Source: Catenaria anguillulae PL171
Lineage: Eukaryota; Blastocladiomycota; Blastocladiomycetes; Blastocladiales; Catenariaceae
Length of the DNA stretch: 64,000 nt
Assembly (NCBI GenBank): GCA_002102555.1
Contig: MCFL01000006.1
Coordinates: forward strand, 62,001 to 126,000
Direction of reading: 5' to 3'
How positions within the stretch are numbered: the stretch's first letter is position 1; each line of letters starts with the position of its first letter. Of the stretch, positions 54,678 to 64,000 are shown one piece after another. Both the position numbers and the translations under genes were made by a program. The notes under the pieces were generated by a model. It was not told the origin of the DNA. It saw only the letters and a program-made list of their open reading frames with translations, and searched no databases.

Positions 54678-56598
54678 ATGGAAATCGTCTATGTCTATCA
54701 AAAGAAGCGCCGGGACTTTGGTCGCCAACCCCTTCTCGCCGACCGGCCGCCTGATCTCTCCGTCCACTTGCCACCCGACCCACAGTATGCCGACAACTAC
54801 CGCGAACGCAACCCCATCTCGGTCGAGATGCAGGCTGCTCCCGACATGAGCGAGCATGAGGTCAACACAGACTCGGTCGTCATGGCCAACGTTGGCATTC
54901 AGCACACGGAAGGTGGATGGCCCAAGGATGTCGACTCGTCCGACGTGGAACACACGCTGAGGTATCGCCGCAAGGTCGAAAAGGACGAGGAGTATATGCG
55001 CGTCGTCAAGTCTCTCTCCGATACCATGGAACACTGCATCAAGCAGAACAATGCCATTGACATTTACGGTGAGTACTTTGCCGGTGTCAAAGAGGAGCTT
55101 GCTACAGACCCGCCAATGGCCAAGACGCTCAATGTTTATCGGTACATTCATTTCAAAACTCTCGGATCTTTGTGATATTTAGCAGCCTGCATCGCATTCT
55201 TGCTTAACCCTATAATGGTTTATTGCGATAGCGACCCGAATCCAGTCAAACGCGCTGCGTCCCACGTATCCTGGTATCCCGAGGACGGCAACAAAATCGC
55301 TGTCGCATACTCTGTTCTCGACTTTCAGCGCACCCCGATGGGCATGACGTACGAGTCGTACATTTGGGACATTGAAAATCCAAATCAGCCCGACCTCGCC
55401 ATTCTCCCGGCCTCCCCGCTCGTTTGTCTCAAATACAACCCAAAGGATCCGCACGTACTCGTGGGCGGCAGTTACAACGGTCTTGTTGCGTATTGGGACA
55501 CTCGAAAGGGATCCTACCCAGTTGACTCATCGGCCATCGACAAGGCACACCGTGAACCAGTCAGTTCGGTTGCGTGGGTTCAATCCAAGACTGGCTCAGA
55601 ATTCTTTTCCGCTTCGACGGATGGGCAAGTCATGTGGTGGGATATTCGCAAGCTGAGCGAGCCAACAGAGACCATGTTTTTGGATGCCGAAAAGAACGGC
55701 AGGATTGTTGGTGGGACCATTCTGGATTTCGAGCCGACAATGGTGCGTCACATTATGCCATCCCATGCTCAAATACAGACGGCTGTAATCTCACCAAACT
55801 TTTGTCTCGACACACTTTTAGCCTACCAAATTTATGGTCGGCACCGAGGCTGGCCTCATCACCATGTGCAACAAGAAAGCGAAATCACCCTCTGACCGAA
55901 TCTCTCACTCGTATGCTGGCCACTTCGGCCCCGTTCGTGCGCTACAACGTAATCCATTCTTCACAAAGAACTTTCTCACGGTGGGCGACTGGTCTGCCAA
56001 GCTCTGGTCTGAAGATGTGCGCTCGTCCATCATGCAAACAAGGTTCCACACAAGCTACCTGACCGACGGATGCTGGTCGCCAGTGCGGCCGTCCGTGTTC
56101 TTCACGGGCAAGTCTGATGGGTCGGTCGACGTTTGGGATTGTCTCTTCAAGCAGCACACGCCGACGTTGTCGGTACCCGTGGGTAATTCACCAGTCACAA
56201 GTTTGAAGGTGCAAGAACATGGACGAATGATGGCCGTCACGTCACGCGATGGGTCAACGACATTGCTCGAGCTGTCCGAATCATTATCCCGAATGCAACC
56301 TGGGGAAAAAGCGACCTTTTCACAAATGCTTGAGCGGGAGGCAAAGCGGGAGAAGGCACTAGAAGCGGCGGCAAGGGAAAAGCGATTGAAGGCTCAGCAA
56401 GCGAAGCGGCCGACCTCGGGAGCAAAAGCACCAGGTGGTGGGGGAATGGCAATGTCGCACGTCGAGGATATGGTAAGTGCAGATGTAGTATCGGCCACGG
56501 AAGCCGAATTTTTCAAGATCCTGGAGGAGGAAAAGAACAAGGGACTCAAGAAAGACAAGGCAGCACACCATCATGCCGAACAGGGCCACGCTCCGTGA
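54678..56598 (+). CDS. DNAI2: Axonemal outer-arm dynein intermediate chain 2
   Basis: Three exons: 54678-55141, 55232-55742 and 55822-56598, introns 90 and 79 nt; 583 residues. It aligns end to end with animal DNAI2 and Chlamydomonas IC69/ODA6: start [17 protein letters not shown], then [90 protein letters not shown] and [15 protein letters not shown]. These build the WD40 propeller that holds the outer dynein arm heavy chains. Junctions [10 protein letters not shown] and [16 protein letters not shown] match orthologues exactly. The C-terminal coiled tail is shorter and less acidic than in animals. Its presence means the organism builds motile 9+2-type flagella. Confidence 0.96.
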
Positions 56599-56917
56599 TT
56601 TTTGTCGTTGTTCTTGATTTTGTCTTTGATGTTTTATTGGATGCCAATCCGTTTCCATTTATCCAATAACCTGTTTGATGAGCACATTGGGCACGGAGGG
56701 CAGTGTATTTGTGGATGACCGATCGACACCAGGGGAGGAGATGAGGTTGAGAGAGAGTTACACACAACGACAGGAAGAGGAGGGGGGGGGGGGGGGGAGG
56801 GGTTGCAAGAACTGCATGTTTAAGAACAAGGAAACACGGCATTGTGAGAATAGCCGACCATGTATCATGGACAGCATGTCATCGCCCTTGGACGGCAATG
56901 AATGGCCTTTGCGTGCT
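56599..56917. other. Convergent spacer with a poly-G run
   Basis: 3' flanks of DNAI2 and alpha-actinin. A 16-nt G homopolymer occurs at 56782-56797, a likely sequencing-difficult spot. Confidence 0.6.
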
Positions 56918-59027
56918 TTACTTGTTGCCGCCAAAGCATTTAGCCAAGTACACCTCATAATCAAACCCTTCGCCTGCTGCAGACGCTGGCATGACTTGGG
57001 TCAAAAACTCGATCGACTCTTGCGTCAAATGCGCAATTTGCATATCCGCCACCGAAACAAATGCCTTGCCAGCGGCCAATTGCTTGAATGCCTCCGCAAG
57101 CTGGTCAGGCGACGTGCGATCCTCGGTGATGGAGCGCATATACTCGACAAACTGTTGGAACACCACCTCGTTGGTGCCGACACTCACACGATCAAACACG
57201 TTCTTGAATTCTTCGTCCGACAAGGAAATTCCGAGACCAGCGAGTGCCGCCTTGAACTCGATCGAGTTGAGCGAGTTGGACAAATCCTTGTCAAAGACGC
57301 GGAAAATGGACTCCCACTCCTCCAGTTGCTGGGGTGTGATGCCGTCCATTTGGCGAGCAACCTTTTGGTTTTCGACAAATGCGAGCTTCTTGGCCAAGGC
57401 AGATTCAACGACGCTCAAATCAAACTGAATGTCGTCCACGCTCAAAATCGTGTGCTCGTTTTCTTCAACACCGGCGGCAACGCAATCCTCGTTGATGGCG
57501 TTCAGCTCCGGGATCCGCGTCTTGAGGCCACGGACGCGTGACTGCAATTGAACGACGCGTGCACTCTGCTCGTCGAGTTCGCCGGACGTGTCTGCCAAAA
57601 TGGTCGAGATTTGGTTCAACTCGTCGTGCAATGCATTGGCGATATTAGCAAAGGAGACTTGGAGGTTGTCTTTGATATCGCGAATCTTGCTGTTGACAGC
57701 AGTCTTGTATGCCGCCTCGTCCTTGGTCAATTGCGCAAACGCGGCGTCTAAGTCGGCCAAGGTCAAGCCAGCGGGCGGCGTGTACGAGGCCATCTTGTAG
57801 GTAGTGAGCTTTGTGGACAAGTTGCCCAGCAGCGAGTTCAAGTCCACCTTTTCTTGCATCCAGGTCCGCTTGGTGGTGGTCTTGTAAGTAGAAAAGGCCA
57901 GCGATTGAGCCTTGGCCTCGACGTACGTGTCTGCCAGAGTGGTCCCCTTCCACTGGGCACGCTTGTCGTTGGTGGCATCCAACAAGGAGCGGGCGCGTTT
58001 TTCATAGTCGGTTTGCATCTCCCACGCTGATTGCACGACGGAAACAAACTTGTTGACACGACGGCCAGACACTTCAAAGCGATCCATGGCCGAGAAAGCA
58101 TGGAAGTAGAGGGCAATGTAGGTCATGAGCGAGCGTTCGTCGGGTTTGATGATGTCGACAACATCCTCGACGTCGAGAAGCTTCGGGATACCCAAATGCG
58201 TGGCTGCAACGTCAAAAGCAAGAGCCATGTTGCCGCGGCGGTCGGCCTTATCGAGAGAATCGAAATTGAGGAGATCGGGGCGGTGGCGATGGATTAGGGC
58301 GCAAAACGCGAGACCGTCTTGCCAAGAGAATGTGAAATCCTTGACGTGGACGAGCGGCATGTACGGTGCAGTTTTGCGCTGGCACCAGAGCAGCAGACCC
58401 TCCTCTACAGACAAGGTTTTTTTTTTTTTTGTTCAGCGTTGACGTTGAATTGGCGCCAAAGAGTGATAATCAAATGCCAACGCACTCGCCGTCAGGCCCT
58501 CCTCGCTAATGTCAGCGATAGAGAAGCGAAGAATGAGCATCCAAATGAGACCCAGGGCAAGTTTTTCGTTTTGGTCGACCAGATCCTCGGAACCAACTGT
58601 CATGTAAAAGCGAGATGTGTGTCAGTTGACTAAGGTCCACCTAAGGAACGCGGTAAGCAACGGGGGCAAACACACTGTTTGTGAGATGGACGCCACGGCG
58701 TTTAATGAAAGCGAGGGCGGTGTTCATGTTCTCGACTTTTTGAATGCGGAGTTTGGGAGTCTTGTTGTAGCGGCCAAGGGATTCATCGCCAATGACCTCG
58801 AGAAGGTTGATGAGGGCGACACCATCCGAGAGGTCGGCTGCCAAGTCGGTGAGGGCCATCTTCCGGGGGCGTAGCTTTTCGTTGCACCATTTGGTGAAGG
58901 TCTTTTTCTGGACCGTGATCCACTGCGAGTCGAGTAGACGCGACGAGTCCTGGACTTCTGCCTGCGAGGCGTGCGATGGCCCAAAGTCGTTGAGGGACGA
59001 GCGCGAGCCGTGGTAGGACGACGACAT
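56918..59027 (-). CDS. Alpha-actinin with shortened rod
   Basis: Three exons: 59027-58676, 58596-58486 and 58404-56918, introns 79 and 81 nt; 649 residues against about 890 in animals. The actin-binding module is complete. CH1 has WITVQKKTFTKWCNEKLRP, LADLSDGVALINLLEVIGDE and GLIWMLILRFSIADISEEGL. CH2 has GLLLWCQRKTAPYMPLVHVK, FTFSWQDGLAFCALIHRHRP and PDERSLMTYIALYFHAF. The rod of about 240 residues has room for two spectrin repeats instead of four. The C-terminus has a calmodulin-like domain with a plausible EF loop (DKDLSNSLNSIE) and ends KCFGGNK. Alpha-actinin cross-links actin at contractile rings and cortex. A two-repeat rod is known from fungi such as S. pombe Ain1 and some protists, so this is the fungal form. 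Exon joins recreate HLTN-IGSEDLV and LTAKEGLLLW. Confidence 0.94.
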
Positions 59028-59399
59028 TATGAGGTATCTGGCGGAGAGTGGCGGGCGCTATGCTTTGAAACGCTAAGAGGGGAGAATGCTTTGCTTTGAG
59101 TGAATCAGAGCAGATGGAGCATGGCCGTCAAAATAGTATTGTACATATTCTTATTCCACCTTTATTGGATCGATCGCGGTGCAAACGGTTCAAACGGTTC
59201 AAACGGCTCACAGATCAGACAGCCTCTAATTTGGGCAATTGCAATCCACACAGCCATCCAACCGCCATCCAGGCCACCCCACGTGCGTCACGACAGCAAC
59301 TTGAACGAGCGAAAACCGAGTCTCCATCGATATCTCGCAACTCTCTCTCTCCCACCCCTGACCCTCAATTACCTCGCACCACCTGCCCGCGCCATCATC
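59028..59399. promoter_or_regulatory. Divergent promoter of alpha-actinin and UAP1 with a 9-bp repeat
   Basis: Contains three copies of CAAACGGTT (last copy ending CT) at 59182-59208. The stretch is open upstream of the UAP1 ATG but is almost certainly untranslated. Confidence 0.45.
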
Positions 59400-60809
59400 A
59401 TGTCCACCGCAGTCACGCTTGCCCATTACGATGCCATCAAGGCAAAGTACGACGCCGCCGGCCAAGGCCACGTCTTTGCCTTCTGGGCCAAGCTCGCCGA
59501 CCCCGAGAAGCTCGCCCTCCTCCAGCAGCTGAGCCAAGCCGATCCCCACCGCGTCAACCGCATCTACGAAAAGGCCATGCAGGCCTCCCACATTGACGCC
59601 TCCACCACCAAGATCGACCCGCTCCCTGCATCGGTCTTCCTCTCCACTGCCAATGCCTCCAAGGACCAGCTCGCAAAGTTCCACGACGCGGGCATGGCGG
59701 CCATCAAGCAGGGTAAGGTCGCTGTCCTGCTCATGGCTGGTGGCCAGGGCACGCGTCTCGGATCAAAGGACCCCAAGGGATGCTTCAACATTGGCCTCCC
59801 CTCGGCAAAGTCGCTGTTCCAGTTGCAAGCAGAGCGCCTCTCTCGCCTTCAAACTATCGCCGGTGGCACCTTGCCCTGGTACGTCATGGTCTCGGGCCCT
59901 ACGCGCAAGGACACGGTCGCCTTTTTCGAAAAACACGCCTTCTTTGGCCTCAACAAGGAGCACGTTCACTTCTTTGAACAAGGCACCTTGCCCGCCCTCG
60001 ACAAGGACGGCAAAATCTTTCTCGAATCCATGGGCAAGCTGTCGGTTGCCCCCGATGGCAACGGTGGCGTGTACGCGGCTCTTGAAACCGAGGGCATCCT
60101 TGCCCACATGAAGCAACACGGAGTCGAGTACATTCATGCCTATTGTGTCGACAACTGCCTCGTCAAGGTCGCTGATCCCGTCTTTTTGGGCTACAACATT
60201 CTCAACGGATCCGAGGTTGGCGCAAAGACTGTCCGCAAGACGGACCCAAAGGAACCCGTGGGCGTTGTTTGCTTGCGCAATGGCAAGTATGGCGTCGTGG
60301 AATACTCGGAAATCCCCGAATCCGTTTCGGCTGCGCAGAATGCCGATGGTTCCCTGAAGCTGTCGGCGGCCAACATTGCCAACCATTTCTACACGCGCGC
60401 CTTCCTCGAGCGGGTCAAGGAGTTTGAGGGACAGCTAGAGTACCACGTTGCCCACAAGAAGATTGCACACGTCAATGTTGCCTCGGGCGAGCAAATCACA
60501 CCGTCGTCACCCAACGGGGTCAAGATGGAGCTCTTTATCTTTGACGTGTTCCCGTTCTGCAAGACCTTCTCCGTCTTTGAGGGCGAGCGCCGCGACGAGT
60601 TTTCGCCCCTCAAGAACAAGGACGGCGTAGATTCGCCCGTCACGTCGCGCCGTGATATCCTGGACCTCCACCGCCGGTACTTGACGGCAGCAGGCGCCAC
60701 ACTTGCCGATGGTGTTGAAGTTGAAGTTTCTCCGCTCGTCTCGTATGCCGGTGAGGGTTTGGAGGCGTTCAAGGGCAAGAAGTTTACCGAGACGACCCAT
60801 CTTCAATAA
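59400..60809 (+). CDS. UAP1: UDP-N-acetylglucosamine pyrophosphorylase
   Basis: Intronless, 469 residues, the usual length. The uridyltransferase signature is complete (VLLMAGGQGTRLGSKDPKG, then CFNIGLPSAKSLFQLQAERL). Other family motifs seen are WYVMVSGPTRKDT, FFEQGTLPALDKDGKIFLES, PDGNGGVYAALETEGILAHM, YIHAYCVDNCLVKVADPVFL and MELFIFDVFPFCKTFSVFEG. It makes UDP-GlcNAc from UTP and GlcNAc-1-phosphate in the cytosol, supplying chitin, N-glycan and GPI synthesis. The ATG at 59400 was chosen because residues before it are low-complexity and not conserved. Confidence 0.96.
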   Translation: MSTAVTLAHYDAIKAKYDAAGQGHVFAFWAKLADPEKLALLQQLSQADPHRVNRIYEKAMQASHIDASTTKIDPLPASVFLSTANASKDQLAKFHDAGMAAIKQGKVAVLLMAGGQGTRLGSKDPKGCFNIGLPSAKSLFQLQAERLSRLQTIAGGTLPWYVMVSGPTRKDTVAFFEKHAFFGLNKEHVHFFEQGTLPALDKDGKIFLESMGKLSVAPDGNGGVYAALETEGILAHMKQHGVEYIHAYCVDNCLVKVADPVFLGYNILNGSEVGAKTVRKTDPKEPVGVVCLRNGKYGVVEYSEIPESVSAAQNADGSLKLSAANIANHFYTRAFLERVKEFEGQLEYHVAHKKIAHVNVASGEQITPSSPNGVKMELFIFDVFPFCKTFSVFEGERRDEFSPLKNKDGVDSPVTSRRDILDLHRRYLTAAGATLADGVEVEVSPLVSYAGEGLEAFKGKKFTETTHLQ

Positions 60810-61544
60810 CAACCATCGGTCATTTGATTGCTCACCTGCCGCCCTTCTTCAGCACCCATCAAGTCTCTGAACTGGCTCTTTGCCTGCTTGCACATGTGAT
60901 TTTGTTTCATTCCCTGTCAGTCCCTGGGACAATCCTCGCCTTAGCGCACCATATTTCCTTAATGTACTTTCCACCACACCACACCCGAAGAATTTCATCT
61001 CTCACTATCGTGACTGTCCCAACTTCCGAGAAAAAAAAAACGTCATATCCATGGGCCACTTGAGGGGTAAAGGAAGAAGGCGACTTAGTGCCGCTGCTTA
61101 CACGTGCCAGATATTTGGCGCTGTTCGTTGTACAGTGCACAGCGGTCGCGATTCTGTGAGCATGGGCGCGGTTGCACTGTTTCGAAATGCGATATGTATG
61201 ATGGCATGGCCGTGTTACGGACCACATACCATTCTGGCCATAACCACTCTATGCACGCAATTGGCAGTGTTGGATTACATGCACATGCACCCTCAGCACA
61301 TCCCGCTCACAACACAACGAACCACTGGAACCGATCGTCGCCCATCTTGCCCTTGGCCACCATTGGTGCCTGCAGCTCCAAAGCCTTTGCCCTGACGACT
61401 GCCTTTATTTGCGCGGCCAAGGCTCTCAAATACTTGACAAGCCCGTCTTTCACACATCTATTGCACAACTCCAACGCCTTGCGCGGCTGATTTTCTCACC
61501 AGAATCCACGACATTGCTCCTGATTGCTGCCGCAACAATTGGCC
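60810..61544. other. Intergenic spacer and striatin promoter
   Basis: Tandem arrangement. A short A run occurs at about 61030-61040; no ORF or RNA gene was recognised. Confidence 0.45.
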
Positions 61545-64000
61545 ATGAACATTGTCAACGTCAACGGTACTTCGTCTTACCAAACCCTGGGCTCTGGCGG
61601 GAGCGGTGGGGGAGGATCCGGCAAATCAGAACTGTCCATTCCCAAGGTTCTGCATTACTTGCAGTCCGAATGGCGCAAGTTTGAGCTGGAACGCGACTCT
61701 TGGAACATTGAGCGAGCGGAATTGATGGTACAACCTCAACTATGCCTGCTCAGGACTCACACCCTGACGGATACTCTGGCTAACCTGCTGTACAAACTAC
61801 TCACCCCGCGTGTTGCAACCCTGTTTCACCAGAGCAAAGTTGCCGTGTTGGAGGGCGAGCGACGAGGTCTTGAAAACGTCAAGGCTGACCTTCTTAAACG
61901 TATCAAAATGTTGGAGTATGCACTCCGGCAAGAGCGGTATGTACCACAACCTAGCAATGTCCATAATTATTTGCCGGCCATGCGCGCAACCCCTTTCGCT
62001 GAATACGCCTGCGGGACTTGACCAGGCTCAAGCTCCTCCATTCGTCCTCGACCACTCCTTCCTCAACGCTCAACGACGATGGACTTCGCCCAGCAATCCC
62101 GGTTTCGAGCGACGAAGACAACGACTCGTTCAATACCGAAGCACCGTCACATATCACCACCTCCACGTCAGCTGCGTCGCCTTCCACTCAACAGCGCGAT
62201 CATCGCCTGGGTCTTGTGACAAGGGCAAGGCAAGACTCGACGAGGAGTCGGGATGTCTTGAAAGCGTATGTCTACTGCTCTTAGCATCAACCTCTTCTCT
62301 ACATCACAAAATTGACCAGTTTTGCTGTATTGTAGCTACTTGAAGGAAGTCAACACCCTTTGCTTAACCAGCAAATCCGGCAAATCGGCTGGCACGGTGT
62401 ACGATATGTTTAACGTTGATCCAGCGGCGACTGCAGCCGTGTCAGTGGCCGCGGCTTCTGATGCTGGGGCTCGCAACTTGAGCAGTAGCAAGCTACCGGC
62501 CGACACATCCAGTGGGTCCGACCAGTCCAACACATCCATTTCGGCCAGCGTCATGTCGAGCCTCGGTTTCACGAACATGAGCACCAGCACCATTGTTAGG
62601 GACGTGCCGATCGGATCTCGTGGCGGTAACGCAAGCGAGGAGGGCATGGCTTTGTCGCCGAGCACATCGATGGAGCGGCTACCAGCCGGGGACGTAGAGC
62701 GACGGCCACCAAATACAAGGAGGCGCAAAGAGTGTAAGTTGCATATCGGGACATTTGCTTTGTTTTTCTCTCTCTTTTTGTCCGCGGCTGATTGACGGCT
62801 TCCACCTTCTTTCATTGCCAGCCTTGACCCAGTATCCCAACGAATCCGATCAGCCGCTCCAACGCTCCATTGGCACTCTGGATGAGCAACCGAAAAGCCC
62901 AACAAGCTGGAAAATGAAGCACACGTTACGTCATCACGTCGACAGTGTCCGCATGGTGGACGTGCATATTAGTGACAACATTCTCGCAACTGCGTCAGAG
63001 GACCATACCGTCAAGCTGTGGCAGTATGGACACAAGAAGAGGTATGTCAGTGGTCGCATCATTGAAGGCCAAACTCCCATTCAAGTCTGCATTGAAGCTA
63101 ATGCTTGAAAAACGATTGTCTCGCAGGGATGGAGAGCCGTACCTGACGCTTCGCGCGCACGAGGCACCCGTTCTTGCTGTCGCTTTTGATGCTCATAACG
63201 ACTTTCTTTTTTCTGGCGGTGCCGATTCAAGCTTGTTCCTTTGGAAACTGACCAAGGACAGGACGCCGTACATGCCCTTTGGTCCGTACATTTCTTGCCC
63301 GTTCCACCGTGTCTATTCTGTCGCTTTCCCGGTACTGAGGACGGCTATGTGAGTGATACAGACAAGCGAGTCTTTCTCACGCACTTTGATGGCCATACGG
63401 ATGCTATTTGGGACCTCAAGATGCATCCACTGAATCCACTCCTCGCATCTTGCTCGGCCGACGGCACAGTGAGGCTCTGGGACACACAGCATCTTCGTCC
63501 GCCGCTCAACCACCTTCTCAGGACAAACGGGACGCCCACGAGTGTTGCATTCGTCCCAACCGATCGCAACAAGATGCTCGTTTCCCTCAGCGAAGGCAGA
63601 GTAATGGTTGTTGACATCGAAACCATGTCCCCCATATCGTCGTTTGATGCCCAAGACCAGGCGGCCGCCAATCGCGTCGTTGTACATCCGACCATGCCGC
63701 TGGCAATGAGCGTCCACGATGACGGGTCTCTGTTATTTACCGATTGGGCGACCGGAGGCAAAGTGCACCGTTTAGGGAATGCGCACCCCACGTCAGCGGC
63801 GGCCATCGACGTCAGTCCCACTGGGCTGACCGTGGCAACCGGTGGCCATGATTGTTCATTGCGGGTGTGGGATATTGGATCGCGATCCTGTCTTCACGAG
63901 ACCACCGGGCATCGTAAGAGGCGAGATGAGGGGCTGTGGTCGGTGAGGTTTGGTGGTGTTGTTCCAGGTTCAAGTGGGGCCCCCGCAGACCATGCAGTGT
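61545..64000 (+). CDS. STRN: Striatin homologue, STRIPAK scaffold (3' end cut by window edge)
   Basis: Seven exons are visible: 61545-61727, 61833-61936, 62026-62265, 62336-62733, 62822-63041, 63127 to about 63281 and about 63362 to the edge, the most intron-rich gene here. The N-terminal striatin signature is split by intron 1: IPKVLHYLQSEWRKFELERD, then ERRGLENVKADLLKRIKMLE followed by YALRQE, the coiled coil that binds the PP2A scaffold. A Ser/Thr-rich linker follows, then WD40 repeats (LATASEDHTVKLWQYG, LFSGGADSSLFLWKL, GHTDAIWDLKMHPLNPLLAS, LRVWDIG). Striatin is the regulatory B''' subunit of PP2A in the STRIPAK complex, controlling cell fusion, polarity and septation in fungi. The sixth intron can start at GTCCGT (63282) or GTACAT (63286), changing two to four residues. 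Confidence 0.9.

Noticed and set aside
59100-59399. N-terminal extension of UAP1 from an upstream start
   Set aside because: The extra residues come from a 9-bp simple repeat and pyrimidine-rich promoter DNA, whereas the enzyme is full length from 59400.

Overview
The window is nuclear DNA of a flagellated (zoosporic) fungus, most likely a chytrid- or blastocladiomycete-grade lineage. Three observations support this. Fungus-restricted regulators are present: a WOPR/Gti1-Pac2 factor, an Rxt3 co-repressor subunit and an SFP1/JAZF1-like zinc-finger protein. They sit beside an axonemal outer-arm dynein intermediate chain (DNAI2/IC2), which only fungi with swimming spores keep. The genes are GC-rich, carry few and short introns (mostly 62-105 nt) and are packed on both strands without operons. 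I cannot name the genus.

Layout, left to right. 0-3.5 kb: the 5' part of a secreted copper-monooxygenase-like (chitin-binding type-4) gene, then an intronless gene of a bacterial-type uncharacterised family, then about 1.5 kb without a confident gene. 3.6-11.4 kb: a four-exon NBAS/Sec39 homologue (ER tethering). 11.7-13.4 kb: a WOPR transcription factor with 2.7 kb of gene-free DNA upstream. 16-22 kb: a 1,903-residue TPR protein resembling TTC6. 23-27.3 kb: pyruvate dehydrogenase E1 alpha and a CWF19L1/Drn1 homologue. 27.3-30.5 kb: an accessory island with a 0.24-kb inverted repeat, a long (AG)n tract and remnants resembling a Helitron protein. 31-34 kb: a FERRY3 (C12orf4) homologue with an added UBA domain. 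35-41.4 kb: divergently arranged RAT1/XRN2 and UTP18. 41.4-44.5 kb: poorly supported ORFs and a 28-bp triple repeat. 44.5-45.7 kb: the SFP1/JAZF1-like protein. 46.3-50.6 kb: an unusual large protein, a condensation-domain fold whose catalytic histidines are gone and whose two lobes are separated by a coiled-coil/SAM insertion. 50.9-64 kb: t6A dehydratase (TCD), RXT3, DNAI2, alpha-actinin, UDP-GlcNAc pyrophosphorylase and the 5' part of striatin.

Most genes are housekeeping: Golgi-ER retrieval, rRNA processing, splicing debranching, mitochondrial pyruvate oxidation, chitin precursor supply, actin cross-linking and STRIPAK signalling. They are not functionally clustered, apart from the RAT1-UTP18 pair, which shares one promoter region and one process (ribosome biogenesis). 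Two signals deserve most attention. One is the SAM/pseudo-condensation protein. The other is a 5' splice-site preference: about three quarters of the roughly 30 introns reconstructed here have C at intron position +4 (GTNCGT-like) instead of the usual A or T.
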